DNA from: Castellaniella daejeonensis
GTDB taxonomy: Bacteria; Pseudomonadota; Gammaproteobacteria; Burkholderiales; Burkholderiaceae_B
Assembly: GCF_039523555.1 (NCBI RefSeq)
Contig: NZ_BAAAFN010000015.1
Span: forward strand, 558,001-622,000
Direction: 5' to 3'
Length of the DNA: 64,000 nucleotides
The stretch's first letter is position 1; each line of letters starts with the position of its first letter. Below, piece after piece: positions 54,789 through 62,470 of this stretch. A program made the position numbers and the translations under genes. The notes beneath the pieces are model-generated. The model saw only the letters and a program-made list of their open reading frames with translations, was not told the origin of the DNA and made no database searches.

Positions 54789-55915
54789 TGATGAAACGCA
54801 TGCCGCTTACCCGGACCAGCCTGGTGCTGGCGGGTCTGCTGTCCCTGTCTGCCTGCTCGACCATCGGTCAGCTCACCGGCCAGACCGAATCCATCGAATA
54901 CAAGAGTACCGTCACGGGCGATCCGCTCTCGATCCCCCCCGACCTGACGCAGGCCAACAAGAACGCCCACTACGTGGCGCCCGAAGGCGTCGCCCGCCTG
55001 AGCGACTACCAGGCCAGCCAGGGTGTGCAGAGCGCGAATCCGGCCGACCGTGTGCTGCCCAGGGCGCCCGGCATCGAAGTCATGCGCGACGGCACGCTGC
55101 GCTGGCTGGTCGTCAGCGAGGCGGCCGAAAACCTGTACCCCAAGGTCATCGAATTCTGGGGCGAACAGGGCTTCACCATCCATTCCCAGAACCCGCAGGC
55201 GGGCCTGATCGAGACCGACTGGGCCGAAAACCGCGCCAAGATCCCCGAAGGCTGGCTGCGCAGCGCCCTGGGCAGCGTGCTGGACCAGGTCTTCGACAGC
55301 GGCGAGCGCGATCGCTTCACCACGCGCCTGGAACGCGTGAACGGCAAGACCGAGGTCTACATCAGCCACCAGCACATGGAAGAAACCCCCACGGGCGACG
55401 GCACCGCGTTCAAGTGGGTCTTCGGCAAGGAAGACCCGGGCCTGAACGCCGCCATGCTGGCCCGCCTGATGGTCTACCTGGGCACCGACCAGCAGCAGGC
55501 CGCGCAGCAGGTCAAGGCCGCCGAATCGGGCGCCGGCGCAGCCACCGACACCCAGCTGGCCCAGGACCAGACTTCCCTGACCGTGGGCGAAACCTTCGAC
55601 CGTGCCTGGCGTCGCGTGGGCGTGGCCATCGATTCGGCCCGCTTCACCGTCGAGGATCGCAACCGCGAGCAGGGCGACTACTACATCCGCTACCTGGATA
55701 CCGATTCGGGCGAAAAGATCGAGCAGCAGACCGCGTTCGGGCGGCTCTTCGGCACGCGCAATACTGCCGAGCCCCAGAAGCTGCGCATCCACCTGGCCCA
55801 GCAGGGCGGCAGCACGCAGGTCAGCGTGCGCGACGAGGCCGGCCAGCCCAAGACCGACGCCACGGCGCGCCGCATTCTGTCGGTGCTGGCGAAGAACCTG
55901 AAAGAGGCCCAGTAG
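54788..55915 (+). CDS. bamC: Outer membrane assembly lipoprotein BamC
   Basis: 375 residues from ATG at 54788 (a second ATG follows directly; GTG at 54785 is also in frame). A lipoprotein signal with lipobox LSAC (cleavage before the Cys near residue 23), a long unstructured stretch that in E. coli BamC wraps around BamD, then two helix-grip domains (about 85-195 and 245-370). BamC is part of the BAM complex that inserts outer-membrane proteins. The dapA-bamC pairing is conserved in proteobacteria. Confidence 0.93.
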   Translation: MMKRMPLTRTSLVLAGLLSLSACSTIGQLTGQTESIEYKSTVTGDPLSIPPDLTQANKNAHYVAPEGVARLSDYQASQGVQSANPADRVLPRAPGIEVMRDGTLRWLVVSEAAENLYPKVIEFWGEQGFTIHSQNPQAGLIETDWAENRAKIPEGWLRSALGSVLDQVFDSGERDRFTTRLERVNGKTEVYISHQHMEETPTGDGTAFKWVFGKEDPGLNAAMLARLMVYLGTDQQQAAQQVKAAESGAGAATDTQLAQDQTSLTVGETFDRAWRRVGVAIDSARFTVEDRNREQGDYYIRYLDTDSGEKIEQQTAFGRLFGTRNTAEPQKLRIHLAQQGGSTQVSVRDEAGQPKTDATARRILSVLAKNLKEAQ

Positions 55916-55970
55916 GGCCATATGCCGGCGGCGCCGCGCCGCCGGCGCCCGCCGCCGGGCGAAACACCAC

Positions 55971-57416
55971 TCAGGCCGCAGTCTGCTGCGGTTCGGCGGG
56001 CTGCCCGGCAGCCGCCGTGTGCAGTGTTTCGCCGAACCAGGCCAGGTCCATGCCCAGGGCGGCAGTCTCGCCGACGATGATCAGGGCGGGCGACCGGATG
56101 GCATGGCGGCGGGCTTCTTCCGCAACCGAGCCCAGCGTGGCGTGCAGCGTGCGCTGTTCCGGCCGCGAGCCATTTTCCACCAGCGCGCAGGGCAGGCCAG
56201 GCGCATGGCCTTCGGCCAGCAGACGGGCCCTGAGCTCGGGCAGACGCTCCACCCCCATGTAGTACACCCGGGTCCGGTCATCGGCGCCGTCCCGCATGGC
56301 GCCGGGTCGGCCTGGCCCCGATGCGTCCGCGCGGCGATGCGCGGTGGACAGGGTCAGGGATTGGGCATGGTCGCGGTGCGTCAGCGGGATGCCGGCGTAG
56401 GCGCCGCAGGCCAGGGCGGCCGTGATGCCGGGCACGACTTCGTAGGCGATGCCGTGGCGCTTCAGGTGCTGCAGTTCTTCGCCGCCGCGCCCGAAGACCA
56501 TCGGGTCCCCGCCCTTCAGCCGCACCACGCAACGCCCCTGTCGGGCATGCGACACCATCAGTGCATGGATGCGGGCCTGCGTGGATTCATGTGGCCCGCC
56601 GGGTGCCTTGCCGACGTCGATCACCTGCGCATCGCGCCTTGCCATGGCCAGGATGGCGGGGCTGACCAGGCGGTCGGCCAGGATCACGTCTGCTTCGTTC
56701 AGGGCGCGCAGGCCGCGCAGGGTCAGCAGGCCCGGATCGCCCGGGCCTGCGCCGACCAGCAGCACCTTGCCTTCCGGGGGCGGGGTGCGGGTGGACAGGG
56801 CGCGTCCCAGCAGGGATTCCGCCTCGGCGGCGCGGCCGCGCCGCAGGGCACCCAGGACGGGGCCGTCCAGCAGCCAGTCATAGAAGGCCCGCCGCGCCCG
56901 CAATTGCGGCAGCGCCTGGCGGATGGCCGGGCGCTTGCGCTGCGCCAGCGCGGCCAGGGCGCCCAGGGCCGGATCGAACAGCGATTCGATGCGTTCGCGC
57001 AGCCTGCGGGCGATCACGGGTGCCGCGCCGCCCGAGGAAATGGCGATGGTGATCGGCGCCCGGTCCACGATGGCCGGCACCTGGACGCTGGACAGTTCGG
57101 GGTCGTCCACCACATTGCAGAACAGGCGCCGCATCCCGGCGGCGGCGGCCACGCGCCGGTTCTGCTCGCGATCGCTGGTGGCCGCGACGACCAGCCAGGC
57201 TTCGTCCAGCAGCGCGGGATCGAAGTCGCCCAGGCGCAGATCGATCTCGCCGGCCTGGGCGCGCGCCAGCACCTGGGGGTGGGCCGCCCGGGCGCTCACG
57301 ACCACCCGGGCGCCCGCCGCGCGCAGCAGCACGATCTTGCGTTCCGCCACCAGCCCCGCGCCGACCACGACGGCGGTGCGGCCCTTCAGGTCGGCAAACA
57401 GCGGAAAGTGATTCAT
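55971..57416 (-). CDS. cysG: Siroheme synthase (trifunctional CysG)
   Basis: 481 residues from ATG at 57416. It turns uroporphyrinogen III into siroheme for sulfite reductase. Residues about 1-210 are the dehydrogenase/ferrochelatase half (VVVGAGLVAERKIVLLRAAG, NVVDDPELSSVQVPAIV), and residues 215-460 the SAM-dependent uroporphyrinogen methyltransferase (VGAGPGDPGLLTLRG, RLKGGDPMVFGRGGEE, VPGITAALACGAYAGIPLTHRD). A Gly/Asp/Arg-rich loop (about 375-395) after STAHRR departs from the usual GHLK-type stretch. It overlaps the cysI stop by 4 bp: cysJ-cysI-cysG operon. Confidence 0.95.
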   Translation of the reverse strand: MNHFPLFADLKGRTAVVVGAGLVAERKIVLLRAAGARVVVSARAAHPQVLARAQAGEIDLRLGDFDPALLDEAWLVVAATSDREQNRRVAAAAGMRRLFCNVVDDPELSSVQVPAIVDRAPITIAISSGGAAPVIARRLRERIESLFDPALGALAALAQRKRPAIRQALPQLRARRAFYDWLLDGPVLGALRRGRAAEAESLLGRALSTRTPPPEGKVLLVGAGPGDPGLLTLRGLRALNEADVILADRLVSPAILAMARRDAQVIDVGKAPGGPHESTQARIHALMVSHARQGRCVVRLKGGDPMVFGRGGEELQHLKRHGIAYEVVPGITAALACGAYAGIPLTHRDHAQSLTLSTAHRRADASGPGRPGAMRDGADDRTRVYYMGVERLPELRARLLAEGHAPGLPCALVENGSRPEQRTLHATLGSVAEEARRHAIRSPALIIVGETAALGMDLAWFGETLHTAAAGQPAEPQQTAA

Positions 57417-59131
57417 GCCGCGCTCGCCTTGCGATCGGGAACCGCGGTGTGCGGGTTGCGCGGATCCGCCTGGATCACGCCGGTGCGCACCAGGAAGTCG
57501 CCGAAACCTTCCTCCGCGACGCGTTCGCGCGCATATTGGCCGAACAAGGCGTCCAGGCTGGACAGGATTTCCGCCTCGGTGATGTTTTCCCGGTACAGGA
57601 CGTTCAGGCGCTCGCCGATGAAGTCGGCCCCCAGGCGCAGGTCGTAGCGCCCCAGGGCGCGGCCCACCAGGGCGATCTCGCCCAGGTAGGGGCGGGAACA
57701 GCCGTTGGGGCAACCCGAGAGGCGCAGCAGGATCGGCGCGTCGCGCAGGCCGTGCGTGTCCAGCAGGGCTTCCAGCTTGGGCAGCAGGATGGGCGCGTAG
57801 CGCTCGCTTTCGGCCATGGCCAGCCCGCAGGTGGGCAGCGCGACGCAGGCGATGTGGTGGCGGCGGATGCCGCTCTGTTCCTTGTAGCCGTCCAGTCCGT
57901 ATTCCCCGACCAGCGCGTCGATGGCGGCGCGGTCGGATTCGTCGACGTTGGCGATCACCAGATTCTGGTTGCACGTCAGGCGGAATTCGCCTTTCAGCAC
58001 CTTGGCGATCTCGCGCATGCCGGTCTGCAGGCGCAGGCCGTCGCGGTCCCACAGGCGGCCGGAAGCGATGTACAGCCCCAGGTGCCAGCGGCCGTCCTCG
58101 CCGCGGGCCCAGCCATAGCGGTCGCCGTTGCGCTCGAAACGGTAGGGGCGCAGCGGTTCCAGGGGCGTGCCGCTGCGCAGGCCGACCTGTTCGCGGAACC
58201 AGTCCACGCCCAGTCGGTCCACAGTGTATTTCAGGCGCGCGTGCTGGCGTTCGCTGCGGTTGCCGTGGTCGCGCTGCAGGGTGACCACGGCTTCGGCCAC
58301 GGCCACCACGTTCTCCGGCCGGGTGAAGCCGATCAGCGTGCCCAGCCGGGGATAGGTGGTCGGGTCGCCCGCCGTGGCGCCCATGCCGCCGCCCACGGCC
58401 ACGTTGAAGCCCTGCAGTTGGCCGTTCTCGATGATGGCGACCAGCCCCAGGTCATTGGCGAAGACGTCGCAGTCGTTGGTCGGCGGAATGGCGATGCCGA
58501 TCTTGAACTTGCGCGGCAGGTAGGCGGAGTCGTTGCCGTAGATGGGTTCCTCGTCGACGGCCTCGCCGACCTGTTCGCCGCCCAGCCAGATCTCGGCATA
58601 GGCGCTGGTGTGCGGCAGGAAATGGTCGGACAGGCGCTGCACCCATTCCTGCGTCAGTGCGTGCTGGCTCGACAGGTGCGGGTTGACCGAACTGATCACC
58701 TGGCGGTTCACGTCGCCGCAGGCGGCGATCGTGGTGGCCCGGGCGTCGTGGATGCCCTGCATGAAGGCGCGCAGGTTGCGTTTCAGGATGCCGTGCCACT
58801 GGAAGGTCTGACGCGTGGTGATGCGCAGGCCGCGCGTGGCGTATTTCTGTGCCAGTTCGTCCAGCGCCAGCCACTGGTCGGGGCTGATCACGCCGCCCGG
58901 CAGGCGCGCACGCACCATGAAGGCGTAGGCGGGTTCCAGCTTCTGCTTGCGCCGTTCGTCGCGGATGTCGCGGTCGTCCTGCATGTAGCTGCCGTGGAAT
59001 TTCAGCAGCTTGGTGTCGGCTTCGGGAATGGCGCCGGTGACCGGATTGTCCAGTTCCCGGGCAATGGTGCCGCGCAGGAAGCGGCTGCCGGTCTTGATGT
59101 CTTCCAGGGGGGACAGGGGGGAAATGCTCAT
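57413..59131 (-). CDS. cysI: Sulfite reductase (NADPH) hemoprotein subunit
   Basis: 572 residues from ATG at 59131. It reduces sulfite to sulfide in six electrons using siroheme and a 4Fe-4S cluster. The cluster cysteines are Cys429, Cys435, Cys474 and Cys478 (CVALPTC and CPNGC). The sulfite-binding Arg/Lys loop is in GLRITTRQTFQWHG and the two-fold repeat of the hemoprotein is visible. It precedes cysG with a 4-bp overlap and follows cysJ after 107 bp that contain GC-rich inverted repeats. Confidence 0.97.
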   Translation of the reverse strand: MSISPLSPLEDIKTGSRFLRGTIARELDNPVTGAIPEADTKLLKFHGSYMQDDRDIRDERRKQKLEPAYAFMVRARLPGGVISPDQWLALDELAQKYATRGLRITTRQTFQWHGILKRNLRAFMQGIHDARATTIAACGDVNRQVISSVNPHLSSQHALTQEWVQRLSDHFLPHTSAYAEIWLGGEQVGEAVDEEPIYGNDSAYLPRKFKIGIAIPPTNDCDVFANDLGLVAIIENGQLQGFNVAVGGGMGATAGDPTTYPRLGTLIGFTRPENVVAVAEAVVTLQRDHGNRSERQHARLKYTVDRLGVDWFREQVGLRSGTPLEPLRPYRFERNGDRYGWARGEDGRWHLGLYIASGRLWDRDGLRLQTGMREIAKVLKGEFRLTCNQNLVIANVDESDRAAIDALVGEYGLDGYKEQSGIRRHHIACVALPTCGLAMAESERYAPILLPKLEALLDTHGLRDAPILLRLSGCPNGCSRPYLGEIALVGRALGRYDLRLGADFIGERLNVLYRENITEAEILSSLDALFGQYARERVAEEGFGDFLVRTGVIQADPRNPHTAVPDRKASAA

Positions 59132-59238
59132 GTCGGGATTCGTGGTCGAAAGAGGGGGCGGCCCATCGGGCCGGGCCATGGAAATCGGGTCGGCCGGGCG
59201 CAAAACCCGGCCGGGCGATGCCGCATGCGGCGGCGGGT

Positions 59239-61047
59239 TCAGTAGACGTCGCGCGCGTAGCGGCCCTGCGCGGCCAGGTCGTCCAGCCACTGGCGGGCGC
59301 CTTCCTCGTCCAGGCCGCCATGGTCGCGGGCGATCTCGAGCAGGGCGGCATGCACGTCGCGGGCCATGCGGTCGGCGTCTCCGCAGACGTAGACGTGGGC
59401 GCCCGCCTGGATCCAGTCGTACACGTCGGCACCCTGGGCCAGCAGTTTGTGCTGGACGTAGATCTTTTCTGCCTGGTCGCGCGAGAACGCCAGGTCGATG
59501 CGGTCCAGGTGGCCGTCTTTCAGCGCCTGCTGCCATTCGACCTGGTAGAGGAAGTCGCTGGTGAAGTGCGGGTTGCCGAAGAACAGCCAGTTGCGGCCCG
59601 GGGCGTCCGCCTCGGCGCGCGCCTGGACGAAGGCGCGGAACGGCGCCACGCCGGTGCCGGCGCCGATCATGATGATGTCGCGGGCCGCATCGGCCGGCAG
59701 GCGAAAGCGCGAATTTTCCTCGATGAAGACTGGCACCGTGTCGCCTTCGGCCCGTTCCGCCAGGAAATGCGAGGCCACGCCCCAGCGGGATTCGCCCTCT
59801 GTCTCGAAGGCGAGATGGCTCAGCGTCAGGTGGACTTCGTCTTCGGCCACTGCCGCGCAGGACGCGATGGAATACAGGCGCGGCGTCAGCGGGCGCAAGG
59901 CCGCCACCAGCTCCGGCCCGGTCCAATGGGCCGGCCATTGGCGCAAGGCGTCGATCAACTGGTGCGTGCCCAGGTAGGACGCCAGCCGGTCGCGGGCGCC
60001 GGGCTCCAGCAGAGCTGTCAGGTCGTCCTGCTTCGCGCGCTCGGCCAGAGCCGCCAGGAAGGGGCGGGTCAGCACGGTCAGCTCACGGTAGCGGCCCAGC
60101 CATTCGCCCAGGGGGCGCGAAGTGCCCTGGTGCTCGACGGCATCGGCGGCGTTCAGGCCGGTGGCCGCCAGCACGCGGGCGACCAGGGTGTCGTCCTGCA
60201 CGGGCCAGACACCCAGGGCATCGCCGGGTTCGTATTGCAGCTTGCTGCCGTCCAGCGACAGTTCGATGTGGCGGATGTCCTTGTCGCTGTCGCGGCCCGT
60301 GATGGGCTGGTTCAGCAGGACTTCGGCCTGGAAAGGGCGGTCGCGGGTGAATTTCTCGGCCTGGGGGCGCAGCGGCGTGACGGTGGCCTGGTGGGCCGCC
60401 GCGGGCGCGGCGGATTTCAGCGCCTCGCGCGCCTGTTCCAGGGCCCGGTCCTGCCAGGGGGTGGCGACCGTCTCGATGTCCAGGTCCGCCGTGCCCGGAT
60501 CCTGCAGGCGTTGGGCGCCCAATTCGGCCAGGCGGGCGTCGATCTTTTGCGAAATGCCGCAGAACGAGGGGTAGCTGGAATCGCCCAGTCCCAGCACGGC
60601 ATATTTCAGCCGGGGCAGCTTCGGCGCGCGCTTGCCCAGCAGAAATTCGACCCAGGCGATGGAATCGTCCGGCGGATCGCCGTCGCCCTGGGTGCTCATG
60701 ACCACGTAGAGCAGCTGCTCGTCCTTCAGTTCCTTGGTCTTGTACTGGTCGGCCCGCACCAGGCGCGCCTCCAGGCCCTGGGCCAGCACTTTTTCGTACA
60801 GGCCGGTCGCGATGCGCTTGGCATTGCCCGTCTGGCTGCCGTAAAGAATGGTCAGCCGCTGGGCGGTGTCGGGCGCGGCGACGGCGGCCACGGTGAGCGG
60901 GGGCGCGGCTTCCCGCGCGGGCTGGCGCGCCTGGGCGACACCCGCGAAATAGCCGGATAGCCAGTGCAGGCTGGACGATTCCAGGTTGTCGGCCAGTTCG
61001 GCGATCAGGGCATGATGGGCTTCGGGCAGGTAGTTCGGCGCGAGCAT
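59239..61047 (-). CDS. cysJ: Sulfite reductase (NADPH) flavoprotein subunit
   Basis: 602 residues. It passes electrons from NADPH through FAD and FMN to CysI. An N-terminal 60-residue helical segment leads to the flavodoxin domain (LTILYGSQTGNAKRIATGL, STQGDGDPPDDS, VLGLGDSSYPSFC), then the FAD/NADPH module (RLYSIASC, GVASHFLAE, GAGTGVAPFRAFVQ, and the C-terminal aromatic YARDVY that stacks on FAD). First gene of cysJIG. The upstream 151 bp hold an AT-rich promoter patch and a perfect hairpin. Confidence 0.97.
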   Translation of the reverse strand: MLAPNYLPEAHHALIAELADNLESSSLHWLSGYFAGVAQARQPAREAAPPLTVAAVAAPDTAQRLTILYGSQTGNAKRIATGLYEKVLAQGLEARLVRADQYKTKELKDEQLLYVVMSTQGDGDPPDDSIAWVEFLLGKRAPKLPRLKYAVLGLGDSSYPSFCGISQKIDARLAELGAQRLQDPGTADLDIETVATPWQDRALEQAREALKSAAPAAAHQATVTPLRPQAEKFTRDRPFQAEVLLNQPITGRDSDKDIRHIELSLDGSKLQYEPGDALGVWPVQDDTLVARVLAATGLNAADAVEHQGTSRPLGEWLGRYRELTVLTRPFLAALAERAKQDDLTALLEPGARDRLASYLGTHQLIDALRQWPAHWTGPELVAALRPLTPRLYSIASCAAVAEDEVHLTLSHLAFETEGESRWGVASHFLAERAEGDTVPVFIEENSRFRLPADAARDIIMIGAGTGVAPFRAFVQARAEADAPGRNWLFFGNPHFTSDFLYQVEWQQALKDGHLDRIDLAFSRDQAEKIYVQHKLLAQGADVYDWIQAGAHVYVCGDADRMARDVHAALLEIARDHGGLDEEGARQWLDDLAAQGRYARDVY

Positions 61048-61069
61048 GGCACGGTCTTGTCGAAATGAG

Positions 61070-61095
61070 GGAAGCGTCCATTCTGGGACGCTTCC
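61070..61095 (-). promoter_or_regulatory. Perfect 10-bp hairpin in the cysJ leader
   Basis: GGAAGCGTCC, six-base loop, GGACGCTTCC, ending 22 bases before the cysJ ATG. No U tract follows, so a translational or RNA-stability role is more likely than termination. Confidence 0.45.
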
Positions 61096-61118
61096 TTCAT
61101 GCCGTGAACGAACCGATG

Positions 61119-61142
61119 CTTATGTTTTTATGCGGATATAAG
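61119..61142 (-). promoter_or_regulatory. AT-rich dyad upstream of cysJ, candidate LysR/CysB site
   Basis: CTTAT, 14 bp, ATAAG within the only AT-rich stretch of this gap (about 61115-61150). LysR-type regulators such as CysB bind AT-rich dyads near -35 of sulfur genes. Assigned on composition and position only. Confidence 0.4.
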
Positions 61143-61198
61143 TAAATTGCCCGACATGATGGCGCAACCGGGCCGGTGTCCCGGCCCGCGGCGCGGCT

Positions 61199-62395
61199 TC
61201 AGTCTTCCCAGTGCAGCCAGCCTTCCGACAGCCATTCGTCGAGGACCGCCAGGGTCTCGGGGGGCAGTTGGCCGACCGTGCCGGCGTCCAGCATGCGCTG
61301 GTCGGCGAGCGCTTCCAGGCCGGGGTTGGCCGCCAGGGGCGCGACCTCGCCGTTGATGAAGACCTGCTGGCCGCAGTACATCAGCCGGGTGCAGCGGTCC
61401 AGCGTCAGGCGGCCCGAGGCGGGCACCCCGGCGCTCAGCGACAGAGGTTCGTCGGCCGGGTCGAACAGGGCGCTATCGGGCAGGGACGTCAGCCATTGCC
61501 CCAGGAACCGGGCCGCCACGGCACGGTCCAGGCGCACCTTGGACAGGGTGTCCAGCGTGGCCTGCACCAGCGAATCGGGCAGCGCGGCCGGCGTGCGCGT
61601 GGCGGGCTCGCCGGCATCGGTGTACAGCGCGGCCAGGTCGGGGCCCGGCAGGCAGGGGTGGCCGTACAGGCCCGGGTCGCCCAGGTGTTGCGCCGAGATC
61701 TGGTCGGCGGCTGCCTCGAGCAGGCCGCGGGCCAGGGTGGCCTGGCTGGGCACGCGAAAGCCGATGGACAGCGTCATGCAGTCATTGCCGATCGCCACCC
61801 CGTCGTGGCAGACGTGCGGGGGCAGGTACAGCATGTCGCCCGGTTCCAGGATGTCGTCCGCCTCCGGCTGGAAGTCGGCCAGGATCTTCAGCGGCAGCCC
61901 CGGCACCAGGGCCCGGTCGGCCTGCCGGCTGGTGCGCCAGCGGCGCCGCCCGTGGCCTTGCAGCAGGAACACGTCGTAGCTGTCGAAGTGGGGGCCGACG
62001 CCGCCGCCGTCGGTGGCGATGCTGATCATCAGGTCGTCGAGCCGGGCGTCGGAAATGAAACGGAACTGCCGCATCAGCGCAGCCGAGGCATCGTCGTGCA
62101 GATCCACGCTTTGCACCAGCAGCGTCCAGTTCGGCTGCGTGGCGGGCGGCAGCCGGCGGAACGGGCCGTGCTTCAGGGACCAGCCCCGCTCGCCATGGGT
62201 GATCAGGCGGGATTCGACTTCCTCGCGGCGGGCCAGCGTCTGCACGTCGCGGATCGTGACGGGCGGCTGAAAGCCGGGAATCGCCTGGCGCACCAGCAGG
62301 GGTTTCTTCTGCCAGTAGTCGCGCATGAATTCCCTGGGGGTCAGCCCGCCCAGCAGGGGCGTGGGCCGGTCGAGGTCGGGGATCGGAGTGTGCAT
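61199..62395 (-). CDS. roxA: Cupin/JmjC ribosomal oxygenase (RoxA/YcfD-like)
   Basis: 398 residues. A 2-oxoglutarate/Fe(II) oxygenase; the E. coli member hydroxylates Arg81 of ribosomal protein L16. The iron ligands are His136 and Asp138 in GPHFDSYDVFLLQ and His197 in HVCHDG; GHGRRRW follows the first strand. The C-terminal helical dimer/winged domain (about 230-398) is present. The N-terminus LTPREFMRDYWQKKPLLVRQAIPGF is also typical. On the minus strand, between mutS and the cys operon. Confidence 0.92.
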   Translation of the reverse strand: MHTPIPDLDRPTPLLGGLTPREFMRDYWQKKPLLVRQAIPGFQPPVTIRDVQTLARREEVESRLITHGERGWSLKHGPFRRLPPATQPNWTLLVQSVDLHDDASAALMRQFRFISDARLDDLMISIATDGGGVGPHFDSYDVFLLQGHGRRRWRTSRQADRALVPGLPLKILADFQPEADDILEPGDMLYLPPHVCHDGVAIGNDCMTLSIGFRVPSQATLARGLLEAAADQISAQHLGDPGLYGHPCLPGPDLAALYTDAGEPATRTPAALPDSLVQATLDTLSKVRLDRAVAARFLGQWLTSLPDSALFDPADEPLSLSAGVPASGRLTLDRCTRLMYCGQQVFINGEVAPLAANPGLEALADQRMLDAGTVGQLPPETLAVLDEWLSEGWLHWED

Positions 62396-62470
62396 GACGT
62401 GTGTCCTGTGGTGTGGGCCGGCGCCTGCGCGCAGCGGGGTGGTCCGGCCCGAGGCCCGGGCCGCCCCAGG

